A stretch of DNA of 64,000 nucleotides from an uncultured Marinobacter sp. (GTDB taxonomy: Bacteria > Pseudomonadota > Gammaproteobacteria > Pseudomonadales > Oleiphilaceae), in NCBI RefSeq assembly GCF_947488835.1, contig NZ_CANLBK010000003.1, positions 424,109 to 488,108 of the forward strand, written 5' to 3'. The position numbers and the translations under genes were made by a program. The notes under the pieces are model-generated. The model was not told the origin of the DNA. It worked only from the letters and a program-made list of their open reading frames with translations, and searched no databases. Of this stretch, positions 51,849 to 60,257 are shown piece by piece; the first letter of the stretch is position 1; each line of letters begins with the position of its first letter.

Positions 51849-52682
51849 ATGCGCAGACTCTGGAATCGACATTTAGCCCCGGCACACTTCCGGGGCCTGG
51901 CAGCCCGAATCGTAATGGTGGTTGCAATGCTGGCGACAGTTACCCTCTCAGGGCCTGTCTTGGCTGACATTGCCAGGAAAAAAGTGCGCATTGCGTACAC
52001 GGAATTTCCCCCCGCTGAATACCGGAATGAACAGGGCGAACCGGCAGGTTTCTTTGTTGATCTAACCAGAAAGGTTGTCGAGGAAGCCGGTTATGAGCCC
52101 GAGTTCATTTACCTGCCTGTGAGCCGGGTTTATTTGTACCTGAAAAGCGGCGCGGTTGACCTGTTTCCCGGCCTTTCCGGTGTGCCGACTCTCAAGTACG
52201 AGGTGCTTGAGAGTTGGGTAAATGTTTATCCAACACGGCTGAATGCCTGGCATCTGGAAGATTCAGAACCACTGACCCACTTTGATCAACTGGAAGGAAA
52301 AACGGTCATTGTGATCGGGGGGTACACCTATGGTGGCTTGCTGTCATGGCTTGAAAAATCAGGTCGTATTCGACTTACCGAAGCCCCTAACAGCCGAGCT
52401 GCGCTCGAGATGCTAAAACTCAAGCGCGGTGATTACGTGCTGGATTACCGCGAAACGGTGAGCGACATGCTGACTCGCCCATCAGACAGCAAAATTCGTG
52501 GTTCGGAAGTAAGGTCACGCTACTCGGCTTGGTTGTACTCTCTGGCGAATCCCCGCGCAGCAGTGCTCCGGGAAGATCTTGACGATGCCTACCTCAGACT
52601 GGTCAGCCGAGGCGAGACGCCGCCCGTGCGAGCGTTCAAGGCTGGCTTTGTTATCCCCGGGTTCCCTAAAGAGCATCTTTAG
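51849..52682 (+). CDS. Periplasmic solute-binding protein (SBP family 3-like)
   Basis: This 277-residue exported protein has a signal sequence (IVMVVAMLATVTLSGPVLA) after an unusually long, Arg/His-rich N-terminal part; an internal start nearer the hydrophobic stretch is possible. The mature part opens KKVRIAYTEFPPAEYRNEQGEPAGFFVDLTRKV, the typical ligand-binding fold opening of family 3 proteins. It has no neighbouring permease. It resembles the other orphan binding protein in the window in type, with FPP near the mature N-terminus. The ligand is unknown. Confidence 0.8.
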   Translation: MRRLWNRHLAPAHFRGLAARIVMVVAMLATVTLSGPVLADIARKKVRIAYTEFPPAEYRNEQGEPAGFFVDLTRKVVEEAGYEPEFIYLPVSRVYLYLKSGAVDLFPGLSGVPTLKYEVLESWVNVYPTRLNAWHLEDSEPLTHFDQLEGKTVIVIGGYTYGGLLSWLEKSGRIRLTEAPNSRAALEMLKLKRGDYVLDYRETVSDMLTRPSDSKIRGSEVRSRYSAWLYSLANPRAAVLREDLDDAYLRLVSRGETPPVRAFKAGFVIPGFPKEHL

Positions 52683-52691
52683 CCTGAATTT

Positions 52692-53429
52692 CTAATCCTG
52701 TTTCGCCTTTGTTAGAGAGATATCGCCGTACCAGGCACTTGCCTGTTCACCGGTATTGTCTGAATCCGACATGATGGCGATGCCCCGAATGGGTGGCGGG
52801 TTTTCCCCGAAGGCTTTGCGATAGTCCGCCATAATATCCCGCTCTATGGTTACCCACTCACCGGCATTCCCGCTGCCCGAGTTAACGGCAATCATCATGG
52901 TTTTGTCGGTATAGGGGTTGGCTATGAATTCGCCTTCCGGCAGGGTGTTTGCCCAGATGTAGTTCAGTGCATTGCCTGGCAGTTCCTCACCAAACAACAC
53001 TTCCACTGTTTTGCGCTTGGCCCGCTCGAAAAAGCCTGCTTTCTCGGGCTCGAACTCGAAGGCGACGTAGATCCGGGCAGGGTAGTCATCACCGGATTTT
53101 TTCCGGGCATCACCCTTGGCAAACACATTCGATACCTTCCAGCGCCAACTCAGCATCGGCGAGTCTTCAGGCATTATATTCAGCCGCGTGATCAGCCCGG
53201 ATGCTCCGCCTGAGGTTTGTGCTTTGACAACCTGGGCGCCGTTCTCACGGGTGAGCTCGTAGTGCGAATGCTGATCTATATTGGGAAATTCCAGCGGCTC
53301 CCAGCCATCGGTCAGCGACTCCATTTTCGAGAAAGGGGGAAGCGTAGCCTCCTGTGCCAGCAGGGGCAGGGAAGCCAGGCTGAGCAAAGCAAACACCAGC
53401 CAGGTATGAGTGCGGATTGAGATAATCAT
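52692..53429 (-). CDS. DUF3047 family exported protein
   Basis: This 245-residue protein has a signal peptide (WLVFALLSLASLPLLAQ) and the DUF3047 body: LSWRWKVSNVF, GDDYPARIYVAFEFEP, ALNYIWANTLPEG, RDIMADYRKAFGENPPPIRGIAIMSDSDNT. The domain is beta-rich and likely periplasmic; its function is unknown. The gene converges with the binding-protein gene (9-base gap) and is divergent from nrdA, so its promoter shares the region upstream of the riboswitch. Confidence 0.88.
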   Translation of the reverse strand: MIISIRTHTWLVFALLSLASLPLLAQEATLPPFSKMESLTDGWEPLEFPNIDQHSHYELTRENGAQVVKAQTSGGASGLITRLNIMPEDSPMLSWRWKVSNVFAKGDARKKSGDDYPARIYVAFEFEPEKAGFFERAKRKTVEVLFGEELPGNALNYIWANTLPEGEFIANPYTDKTMMIAVNSGSGNAGEWVTIERDIMADYRKAFGENPPPIRGIAIMSDSDNTGEQASAWYGDISLTKAKQD

Positions 53430-53487
53430 GAAACCTTCCCACTTTTCTGAGTGTTCGTGATAGACCGGCAGATTGGAGAAAGGTGCC

Positions 53488-53516
53488 TTGTCTCTCCAAA
53501 TTTTACCGTATATAGT
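53488..53516 (+). promoter_or_regulatory. sigma70 promoter of nrdAB
   Basis: TTGTCT (53488-53493) and TATAGT (53511-53516) are separated by exactly 17 bases. Transcription would begin near 53523, just before the cobalamin riboswitch. Confidence 0.65.
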
Positions 53517-53550
53517 GCCTACATCCTTGGTTGAATACCAAATATGGTAT
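53503..53550 (+). promoter_or_regulatory. Possible pair of NrdR boxes
   Basis: Two 16-base sites resemble the NrdR consensus (core CWATATATWG). Box 1 at 53503-53518 has core CCGTATATAG (8/10) overlapping the -10; box 2 at 53535-53550 has core CCAAATATGG (7/10). Their centres are 32 bases apart, within the 31-32-base spacing known for paired NrdR boxes. NrdR represses nrd operons when dATP is plentiful. The spacing supports the call more than the individual matches do. Confidence 0.45.
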
Positions 53551-53700
53551 TCGGGAATCCGGTGAGAATCCGGAACTGACGCGCAGCGGTATTGGGGAAC
53601 GAGCGTGGCATAAAGACACTGGCTTAGGCCGGGAAGTCGCCACGCAAGGCAGAGCCTAGAGGTTCATGCCCCTGAGTCCGAAGACAAGCCAGGGAATACA
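53533..53700 (+). ncRNA. Cobalamin (B12) riboswitch
   Basis: The leader has the conserved 5' part GGGAATCCGGTGAGAATCCGG-like (53553-53573; GGTGAGAATCC at 53561-53571) followed by CTGACGCGCAGCGGT, and the B12 box AGTCCGAAGACAAGCC at 53675-53690, which matches 15 of 16 consensus positions. GTATTC (53547-53552) can pair with GAATAC (53694-53699) as P1. A separate upstream hairpin, GAATACC (53533-53539) with GGTATTC (53546-53552), competes with P1. Riboswitches of this class lower expression when adenosylcobalamin is abundant; before a B12-independent class Ia reductase this saves it for B12-poor conditions if a class II enzyme exists elsewhere. Confidence 0.92.
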
Positions 53701-53862
53701 CACTGTACCTTCGCGACTCAGGCGCCTGCATTTGGCCCTACAAGGTGAGCAGCAACAAACAAGGCATGATTCAGCCGCTGTATAGCGATTAAAGGCTGAT
53801 GCTGACGTTTGTCCTGCGTACGCGAAGGTTACGGAATTAACGCGTATTCAGGAGAAAACCGC

Positions 53863-56631
53863 ATGTCTGCGACCGCTCTGGCCGAGCCCCAGCTCTCATC
53901 ACCATCCGCCACAGAAGCCCTGCAAGTCATCAAGCGCAACGGCAATCTGGTCAGCTTTACCCCATCCAAAATCAGCGTAGCCGTTACCAAGGCTTTTCTT
54001 GCTGTTGAAGGCGATGAAGCCGCAGGTTCTGCCCGTATTAACGACGCTGTTCATCGGGTAACCGAGCAAGTGGTGCAAGCTATCAGCCGTCGCCTGAAAG
54101 CCGGTGGCCGGGTACACATCGAAGACATACAAGACCAGGTAGAACTGGCCCTGATGCGCGCAGAAGAGCAGAAAGTCGCCCGCGCCTACGTACTCTACCG
54201 CGAAGAACACGCCCGTGAACGCGCCCTGCACGAGCCAGTAGAAGCCCACCCAACCCTCACCGTAAAATTGGCCGATGGCCGCACCGCCCCGCTGGATCTC
54301 GGCCTGATGAAGCAGCAGGTCGACAAGGCCGCGCTAGGGCTGGAAGGCATAGAAGCCGAATCCCTGGTGGACGAAGCCATTCGCAACCTCTACAACGGCA
54401 TCGATGAAGCGGAAGTGCTGAGCGCCCTGATTATGACCGCTCGCGGCCGTATTGAGCGGGAGCCAGACTACAGCGCCGTCACCGCCCGCTTGCTGCTGGA
54501 ACAACTGCGCCTTGAAAGCGTGATCGCACTGAACCTCGATACGAGCCTTAGCCTCGCTGACGTTTACCCACAGGCCCTGAGCGCCTTTATCCACGCCGGT
54601 ATTCGCTACGAACTGCTGGATGAAGCCATGGCTGCGTTTGATCTCGAACGGCTGGGTGCGGCGATCAAACCCGAGCAAGACCAACAGTTTGGCTTCCTCG
54701 GCCTGCAAACCCTGTACGACCGTTACTTCCTGCACTGGAAAGAAGATCGTCTGGAGCTGCCACAGGTATTCTTCATGCGCGTCGCCATGGGTTTGGCACT
54801 GCGTGAAGACGACCCCAACAGCCGCGCCCTCGAGTTTTATAACTTGTTGTCGTCGTTCGACTATATGGCTTCCACGCCCACGTTGTTCAACAGCGGCACC
54901 CGCCACTCCCAGTTGTCGTCCTGCTACCTCACCACCGTGGGCGATGATCTGGAAGACATCTACGGCGCCATTCGCGACAACGCCATGCTCTCGAAATGGG
55001 CTGGCGGTTTAGGCAACGACTGGACACCCGTGCGCGCACTGGGTTCCCGCATAAAGGGCACCAATGGCCAAAGCCAGGGCGTAGTGCCGTTCCTGAAAGT
55101 TGTGAACGACACCGCCGTCGCCGTTAACCAGGGCGGCAAGCGCAAAGGCGCCGTATGTGCCTACCTGGAAAGCTGGCACCTGGACATCGAAGAGTTTCTG
55201 GAACTGCGTAAAAACACCGGTGACGAGCGCCGCCGTACCCACGACATGAACACCGCCAACTGGGTGCCGGACTTGCTGATTGAACGCATGCGCCAAGACC
55301 GCGACTGGACTCTGTTCAGCCCCAGCGACGTGCCGGATTTGCACGACCTGTACGGCAACGAATTCCGTGAGCGTTACGAGCACTACGAAGCCCTCGCTGC
55401 GGAAGGCAAAATCGAGCTGTTCAAAACCATCCCGGCCAAACAGCTGTGGCGCAAAATGCTGACGGTACTGTTTGAAACCGGCCACCCGTGGATCACCTTC
55501 AAAGACCCCTGCAACCTGCGCTCGCCGCAGCAGCACAAGGGCGTGGTCCACAGCTCCAACCTGTGCACTGAAATCACCCTGAACACCAGCGCCGACGAAA
55601 TCGCCGTGTGCAACCTGGGCTCGGTGAACCTGGCCGCCCACATCGCCAATGGCGAGCTGGATGTTCAGCGCCTGGAACGCACCGTAAACACCGCCGTGCG
55701 CATGCTCGATAACGTTATCGACATCAACTTCTACGCTGTACCTCAGGCGCGCAACTCCAATCTGCAACACCGCCCGGTGGGCCTCGGCCTGATGGGCTTT
55801 CAGGATGCGCTTTACGCACTGGGCCTGCCGTACACCAGCCCGAAGGCGGTAGAGTTTGCCGACGTTGCCATGGAACAACTGAGCTACTTCGCTATCCGTG
55901 CCTCGGCGCAGCTGGCGGCAGAACGGGGCGCTTATGAAAGCTACGAAGGTTCCCTGTGGAGCCAAGGTATTCTGCCCATCGATTCCATCGAACTGCTGAA
56001 AGCTGCGCGCCTTGAAGGCGACCTGAGCGTGAACACTGAAAGCCGTTTGGACTGGGCTCCCGTGCGCGAGCTGATTGCCCATTACGGCATGCGAAACAGC
56101 AACGTGATGGCCATAGCGCCCACCGCCACCATCTCCAATATCGTGGGTGTGTCGCAATCCATCGAGCCGGCGTACCAAAACCTGTTTGTGAAATCGAACC
56201 TATCCGGCGAGTTCACCGTGGTGAACCCCTCACTGGTGCGCGACCTCAAGGCGGTCGGCTTGTGGGACAACGTGATGGTGAACGACCTCAAATATTTCGA
56301 CGGCAGCGTGCAGCAAATCGAACGCATACCCACCGAACTGAAATCCCGCTACGCCACCGCGTTTGAGATAGACGCCCGTTGGCTGGTAGAAGCCGCTTCC
56401 CGCCGCCAGAAATGGCTGGATCAGGCCCAGAGTTTGAACCTGTACATGGCCGAACCCAGCGGTAAGAAACTGGACGAGCTGTACCAGTTGGCGTGGGAAC
56501 GTGGTTTGAAAACCACTTACTACCTGCGTTCGCTAGGTGCCACCGGCGTGAACCAGCAGGATGCCCCCGTGGCCGCACCGCAACCACAAGTATGCAGCAT
56601 TGATGAACCCGACTGCGAAGCATGTCAGTAA
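53863..56631 (+). CDS. nrdA: Class Ia ribonucleoside-diphosphate reductase, alpha subunit
   Basis: The 922-residue NrdA reduces NDPs to dNDPs with radical partner NrdB. It has two N-terminal ATP-cone regions (about 18-115, VIKRNGNLVSF; and about 130-215, LTVKLADGRTAPLD), as in Pseudomonas NrdA, then the ten-stranded barrel with SCYLTTVGDDLEDI, the active-site NLCTEI (Asn-x-Cys-x-Glu), and the C-terminal redox pair in EPDCEACQ. ATG 53863 follows AGGAG at 53850-53854; an upstream in-frame start overlaps the leader. Two ATP cones imply dATP feedback inhibition. nrdB follows. Confidence 0.97.
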   Translation: MSATALAEPQLSSPSATEALQVIKRNGNLVSFTPSKISVAVTKAFLAVEGDEAAGSARINDAVHRVTEQVVQAISRRLKAGGRVHIEDIQDQVELALMRAEEQKVARAYVLYREEHARERALHEPVEAHPTLTVKLADGRTAPLDLGLMKQQVDKAALGLEGIEAESLVDEAIRNLYNGIDEAEVLSALIMTARGRIEREPDYSAVTARLLLEQLRLESVIALNLDTSLSLADVYPQALSAFIHAGIRYELLDEAMAAFDLERLGAAIKPEQDQQFGFLGLQTLYDRYFLHWKEDRLELPQVFFMRVAMGLALREDDPNSRALEFYNLLSSFDYMASTPTLFNSGTRHSQLSSCYLTTVGDDLEDIYGAIRDNAMLSKWAGGLGNDWTPVRALGSRIKGTNGQSQGVVPFLKVVNDTAVAVNQGGKRKGAVCAYLESWHLDIEEFLELRKNTGDERRRTHDMNTANWVPDLLIERMRQDRDWTLFSPSDVPDLHDLYGNEFRERYEHYEALAAEGKIELFKTIPAKQLWRKMLTVLFETGHPWITFKDPCNLRSPQQHKGVVHSSNLCTEITLNTSADEIAVCNLGSVNLAAHIANGELDVQRLERTVNTAVRMLDNVIDINFYAVPQARNSNLQHRPVGLGLMGFQDALYALGLPYTSPKAVEFADVAMEQLSYFAIRASAQLAAERGAYESYEGSLWSQGILPIDSIELLKAARLEGDLSVNTESRLDWAPVRELIAHYGMRNSNVMAIAPTATISNIVGVSQSIEPAYQNLFVKSNLSGEFTVVNPSLVRDLKAVGLWDNVMVNDLKYFDGSVQQIERIPTELKSRYATAFEIDARWLVEAASRRQKWLDQAQSLNLYMAEPSGKKLDELYQLAWERGLKTTYYLRSLGATGVNQQDAPVAAPQPQVCSIDEPDCEACQ

Positions 56632-56659
56632 CCACTTACTTTAATTGAGAGGCACAACC

Positions 56660-57718
56660 ATGCTGAATTGGGACGACGAAACCAAACCAAAAACCCCGCC
56701 CGCTGCAGACAGCAGCGTGGCCCCGGTGAACGTAGACGACAAGCGCGTAATCAACGGCGAAACGGACGTAAACCAGTTGGCCCCCTTCAAGTACCCCTGG
56801 GCTTGGGAGTTCTTCATGAACGCCAACAAAAACCACTGGACGCCGCTAGACGTGAACATGTCGCAAGACGTTCACGACTACCACCACCGCCTGAACCCGG
56901 CAGAAAAGCACGTGTTCGAAAACGTGGTGGCCTACCTGACCACCTCCGACATACTGGCCATGCGCAACATCGGCCTGGCGGTGATGGAAAAAATGACCGC
57001 GCCGGAACTGCAAATCTACCAGGCGCGCCAGGTATACGAAGAAGCTCTGCACACCTGGACCTACCAGCACTGCATTGAAACCCTCAACCTGGACCAGAGC
57101 GAAATCTACAACCGCTACCGCGTTGTGCCGCAGATAAACGCCAAAATCCAGATGGCCAACCGCCGGCTAGACGCAGCCATGCGCTCCGACCTGAACCTGC
57201 GGAACAAAGACGACCTGCAAGAATTCATAATGTCGTACCTGTTCTTCGCCGCAGTGTTTGAAGGTTGCTGGTTCTACAACGGCTTCAGCCCCATCTTTGC
57301 GCTGCAACGCCGTGGCTTGATGCGCGGAACCGGCGAACAGTTCCAGTACATCCTGCGGGACGAAGCCATGCACTTCGCCTTCGGCCTGAAAGTGGTCAAC
57401 CAGATACTGGAAGAAGAAAACATCAGCTTCGACCCCAAAGCCGTGCGTGAGATGTGGGACGAATCCGAAGCCGCCGAACGCGACTACGCCAACTACATCC
57501 TGCGGGACCCCATCCTTGGCTACTCCGCGGAATACCACACCGAGCAGTTCCGCTTTGTGGCCAACCGCAGAGCCCGTACCGTAGGGCTGGAAGAGCCCTT
57601 CCCGGGGGCGAAAAATGTATCGCCCTGGCTGGATGAGCAGGCCACCATGCGGAAGGAGAAGAACTTCTTTGAAACGCGGGTGATTGAATACCAGACAGGG
57701 GCTCAGTTGGAGTGGTGA
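56660..57718 (+). CDS. nrdB: Class Ia ribonucleoside-diphosphate reductase, beta subunit
   Basis: The 352-residue NrdB supplies the diiron-tyrosyl radical. The metal/radical motif EEALHTWTY (E-x-x-H-x-x-x-Y spacing) holds two iron ligands and the radical tyrosine; further ligands lie in FEGCWFYNGF-like and RDEAMHFAFGL. ATG 56660 follows GAGAGG at 56647-56652; an in-frame start five codons earlier lacks a site. It lies 28 bases after nrdA. The integron integrase gene converges on it with only 24 bases between stop codons. Confidence 0.96.
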   Translation: MLNWDDETKPKTPPAADSSVAPVNVDDKRVINGETDVNQLAPFKYPWAWEFFMNANKNHWTPLDVNMSQDVHDYHHRLNPAEKHVFENVVAYLTTSDILAMRNIGLAVMEKMTAPELQIYQARQVYEEALHTWTYQHCIETLNLDQSEIYNRYRVVPQINAKIQMANRRLDAAMRSDLNLRNKDDLQEFIMSYLFFAAVFEGCWFYNGFSPIFALQRRGLMRGTGEQFQYILRDEAMHFAFGLKVVNQILEEENISFDPKAVREMWDESEAAERDYANYILRDPILGYSAEYHTEQFRFVANRRARTVGLEEPFPGAKNVSPWLDEQATMRKEKNFFETRVIEYQTGAQLEW

Positions 57719-57742
57719 GTGCTCACAAACGCTGAGCTGCAT

Positions 57743-58702
57743 TCATCCCAACGGACTGCGAACCCCCGCAAAACCTTGCCCAAGAACATGGGTATAGATT
57801 TGGGTGGTTCGCAGGTCTGCGTGGCCGAGTAGATCTTGTACTGTGCGGATATCGTTGCCTCGCTTTAGGAGTTCCGTGGCGAAGGTGTGGCGGAAGGTAT
57901 GACAACTGGCAGGTTTATGGATGCCAACAGCCTTTGCCGCACCGCGCACAGAGCGTTGTACGGATGAAATATGGCGATGGTGTCGGGATACATTGCCTAG
58001 ATTGTCTGTACACAAAGTAGGTGAGGAAAAAAGCCATTGCCACGCTAACGAACGGCTTGCTCCGGGATACTTGCGAGCGAGCGCGAAGGGCATGCTGACC
58101 GGGTGCAGAAAGTCCTCACTGCGCTGCTGCCAAGCTTTTCGGATGCTCTCAACATGGTTCTGAAGCGGCTCAGTCAGCGTGGCAGGTAATAAGGTGGTTC
58201 TATCTTTGGCGCCTTTTCCGTCGCGCACGGTGATTACCTGCTGCTGAAAATCCAGATCCTTGATGCGTAGGCGACAGGCCTCGGTTACCCGCAAACCAGA
58301 GCCGTACATGAGGGATGCTATTAGTTTATTGGGTTCACTGAGATGGTTGATGATGCGCATCGCTTCATCGTGCGTGAGCACCACGGGCAACTTACGAGGC
58401 TTCTTTGCCCGGACTACATCTCCAATCTCGCCGAGTGGAGTACCTAATACCTTGTCGTACAAAAACACCAGAGAGTTCAGCGCCTGTGCCTGCGTGGCTG
58501 CAGTAACATTGCGATGCACTGCAAGCCAGGTCAAAAACTCGTTGACCTCTGGTGGGCCAATATCTCGTGGGTGTTTCATTTGGTGGAAACGAATGAAGTA
58601 GCGAATCCAGTACCAATAGGTTTTCTCGGTACGAATGCTGTAGTGATTGACGCGAATAACCGCGCGAACCTGGTCGCGTAAACGAGGCTGCTTTCCTTGC
58701 AT
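57743..58702 (-). CDS. intI: Integron integrase IntI
   Basis: This 319-residue tyrosine recombinase excises and inserts cassettes at attI and attC. Residues GSGLRVTEACRLR hold the first catalytic Arg, HTFRHTFATELL the His-x-x-Arg pair, LLGHADLRTTQIYTHV the second His and the nucleophile Tyr. The integrase-specific patch LARKYPGASRSLAWQWLF (about residues 205-222) corresponds to the IntI1 ALERKYPRAGHSW segment and separates IntI from XerCD. The C-terminal GVRSPLG is also typical. A good ribosome site (AGGGAG, 6 bases) precedes the ATG. The gene is complete and seems functional. It is transcribed away from the cassettes, as usual. Confidence 0.96.
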   Translation of the reverse strand: MQGKQPRLRDQVRAVIRVNHYSIRTEKTYWYWIRYFIRFHQMKHPRDIGPPEVNEFLTWLAVHRNVTAATQAQALNSLVFLYDKVLGTPLGEIGDVVRAKKPRKLPVVLTHDEAMRIINHLSEPNKLIASLMYGSGLRVTEACRLRIKDLDFQQQVITVRDGKGAKDRTTLLPATLTEPLQNHVESIRKAWQQRSEDFLHPVSMPFALARKYPGASRSLAWQWLFSSPTLCTDNLGNVSRHHRHISSVQRSVRGAAKAVGIHKPASCHTFRHTFATELLKRGNDIRTVQDLLGHADLRTTQIYTHVLGQGFAGVRSPLG

Positions 58703-58723
58703 TTTAGGCTCCCTGCCAAAGTG

Positions 58724-58739
58724 CTGTATATTTAGACAG
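58724..58739 (-). promoter_or_regulatory. LexA (SOS) box upstream of intI
   Basis: CTGTATATTTAGACAG fits the LexA consensus CTGT-N8-ACAG perfectly, with the AT-rich middle. It lies 22-37 bases before the intI ATG where it would overlap the promoter. SOS control of integrases is established for several integrons, so DNA damage would be expected to raise cassette shuffling here. Confidence 0.85.
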
Positions 58740-58844
58740 TATTATTGGTGGCGCAGATCACAGAAGTCAAATGATTACGTAGTAGGCTTCTAAGAACTGA
58801 GCTAAGCTTTTGTTTTACGTGTTTTTGATTGATGAGCAGGAGTT

Positions 58845-58915
58845 CGAAAAATCCGTAATAACGAAGCGGTCAAATTTTCGCAATCACTGAGACATCGATC
58901 CAATTGCTGTTAGCA
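58845..58915 (+). other. attI site with cassette junction
   Basis: The first cassette begins at the core site GTTAGCA (58909-58915), cut after the G, 207 bases upstream of the intI start. The bases left of it are AT-rich and show no gene; attI must lie here but its left boundary is approximate. A cassette promoter (Pc) was not identified with confidence. From 58740 to 58908 nothing else is evident. Confidence 0.7.
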
Positions 58916-58929
58916 AGTAAGGAAATCAC

Positions 58930-59340
58930 ATGGACGAGTGGCAGTACCTTTGGGATCACTTCAAATTTAACGCGGAGCAGAGACTAAAAGGCTTCAACTT
59001 CTTTGTGCTTCTCTCGATATTCGCAGATGGTGGTGTTTTTACCGCTATCGACAGACAGTTCAATCCTGTCCTTCTCGTATTGCTTGGCTCTTTTATCATC
59101 ATTCTAGCGCTGGTTTTCTGGCTAGTAGACTTGAGAAGTCAGCACCTATTACGCCTCACTATCCCGGGCCTCAAGGAACTAGAAAAAGAGTTCCCTGAAC
59201 ACAGCAGACTGTTCGCAAATGATTCGGGTCGCCACGGGAAAATTGTCCGATACAGCACTGCTTTTCGCGTGCTGATCTTCTGCCAATTTATCTTTGGCGC
59301 GGGTGTAGTAGTCTATGGTGCAATCCAATGGGCTTGCTAA
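58930..59340 (+). CDS. Cassette 1: small membrane protein (first copy)
   Basis: A 136-residue protein with two close helices (GFNFFVLLSIFADGG; LLVLLGSFIIILALVFWLVDL), a charged cytosolic stretch (GLKELEKEFPEHSRLF) and a C-terminal helix (VLIFCQFIFGAGVVVYGAI). The stop codon lies inside the attC R'' site. The TAAGGA ribosome site comes from the cassette itself. Family not recognised; the layout of a membrane hairpin plus a short cytosolic part recalls small membrane effectors or immunity proteins. The same cassette occurs again at 59827-60332. Confidence 0.8.
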   Translation: MDEWQYLWDHFKFNAEQRLKGFNFFVLLSIFADGGVFTAIDRQFNPVLLVLLGSFIIILALVFWLVDLRSQHLLRLTIPGLKELEKEFPEHSRLFANDSGRHGKIVRYSTAFRVLIFCQFIFGAGVVVYGAIQWAC

Positions 59341-59421
59341 CCAATCGCTTAAGTACGTTCCCGGCCCGAGGGCCGTCCACCGGATGCCCTTGTCAGGGCA
59401 CCGCTTAGCTTCGCGTTATAT
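59335..59421 (+). other. attC site of cassette 1
   Basis: R'' TGCTAAC (59335-59341) and R' GTTATAT (59415-59421) bracket an imperfect palindrome with CCCGGCCCGAGGGCC and GCCCTTGTCAGGGC stems. The 87-base site has the same body as attC of cassettes 3 and 7. Confidence 0.9.
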
Positions 59422-59436
59422 TTCAGGGAAGATTGC

Positions 59437-59739
59437 GTGTATCTATCCATAATAATCGGTGTCTTGGTATTACTGGGCCTTGGCGTTCTCGGGACATCTC
59501 TGCTTTTCTTTAGGCTAAATAAGTACTTGGGCTATTTTGTGGGCGCGCTTTCAAGCTTGTTAGGCCTCAGTCCCATAGTTAGTTTCGTGATTTATCAGGC
59601 TGGCTGGTTTAGCGAAGATGGTGGCCCGGGAGAGGCTCTGGGTGTAGCACTTGTAATGTTGTTTGCTGGGGCAATACTTTCCGGTAGTTTTGTCTTTTGG
59701 GGGTATGTGATCTATCGAGCCAACCGAAGCAAAATATAA
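59437..59739 (+). CDS. Cassette 2: hypothetical membrane protein
   Basis: A 100-residue protein of three or four helices (IIIGVLVLLGLGVLGTSLLFF, YFVGALSSLLGLSPIVSFVIY, ALGVALVMLFAGAILSGSFVFWGYVIY) with almost no soluble part. The GTG start follows AGGGAAG. Family not recognised. It separates the two copies of the duplicated cassette. Confidence 0.7.
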   Translation: MYLSIIIGVLVLLGLGVLGTSLLFFRLNKYLGYFVGALSSLLGLSPIVSFVIYQAGWFSEDGGPGEALGVALVMLFAGAILSGSFVFWGYVIYRANRSKI

Positions 59740-59832
59740 CCAGTTGTTGTAGTGCGTTCCGGGCCTAGCGGCCCTGCACCGGACGCCTACTACGCTGCGC
59801 TCCGTAGTCGCCGCTAAACAAAAGCGTTAGCA
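59734..59832 (+). other. attC site of cassette 2
   Basis: R'' ATATAAC (59734-59740) mirrors the cassette's start GTTATAT; R' is GTTAGCA (59826-59832). The body has GGGCCTAGCGGCCC and ACGCTGCGCTCCGT elements. Length 99 bases. Confidence 0.88.
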
Positions 59833-59846
59833 AGTAAGGAAATCAC

Positions 59847-60257
59847 ATGGACGAGTGGCAGTACCTTTGGGATCACTTCAAATTTAACGCGGAGCAGAGA
59901 CTAAAAGGCTTCAACTTCTTTGTGCTTCTCTCGATATTCGCAGATGGTGGTGTTTTTACCGCTATCGACAGACAGTTCAATCCTGTCCTTCTCGTATTGC
60001 TTGGCTCTTTTATCATCATTCTAGCGCTGGTTTTCTGGCTAGTAGACTTGAGAAGTCAGCACCTATTACGCCTCACTATCCCGGGCCTCAAGGAACTAGA
60101 AAAAGAGTTCCCTGAACACAGCAGACTGTTCGCAAATGATTCGGGTCGCCACGGGAAAATTGTCCGATACAGCACTGCTTTTCGCGTGCTGATCTTCTGC
60201 CAATTTATCTTTGGCGCGGGTGTAGTAGTCTATGGTGCAATCCAATGGGCTTGCTAA
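59847..60257 (+). CDS. Cassette 3: small membrane protein (second, identical copy)
   Basis: The protein is identical in all 136 residues to that of cassette 1, and the DNA of both whole cassettes (506 bases each) shows no difference. The copy at attI (cassette 1) is probably the newer one, since insertions favour attI. Family not recognised. Confidence 0.8.
   Translation: MDEWQYLWDHFKFNAEQRLKGFNFFVLLSIFADGGVFTAIDRQFNPVLLVLLGSFIIILALVFWLVDLRSQHLLRLTIPGLKELEKEFPEHSRLFANDSGRHGKIVRYSTAFRVLIFCQFIFGAGVVVYGAIQWAC

Noticed and set aside
55009..56178. A 389-codon minus-strand frame opposite nrdA.
   Set aside because: High-GC coding on the other strand produces such frames; nrdA is unambiguous there.
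58740..58908. Cassette promoter (Pc) candidates such as TTGATT with TAATAA.
   Set aside because: Spacings of 21 or 25 bases do not fit a sigma70 promoter, so none is annotated.
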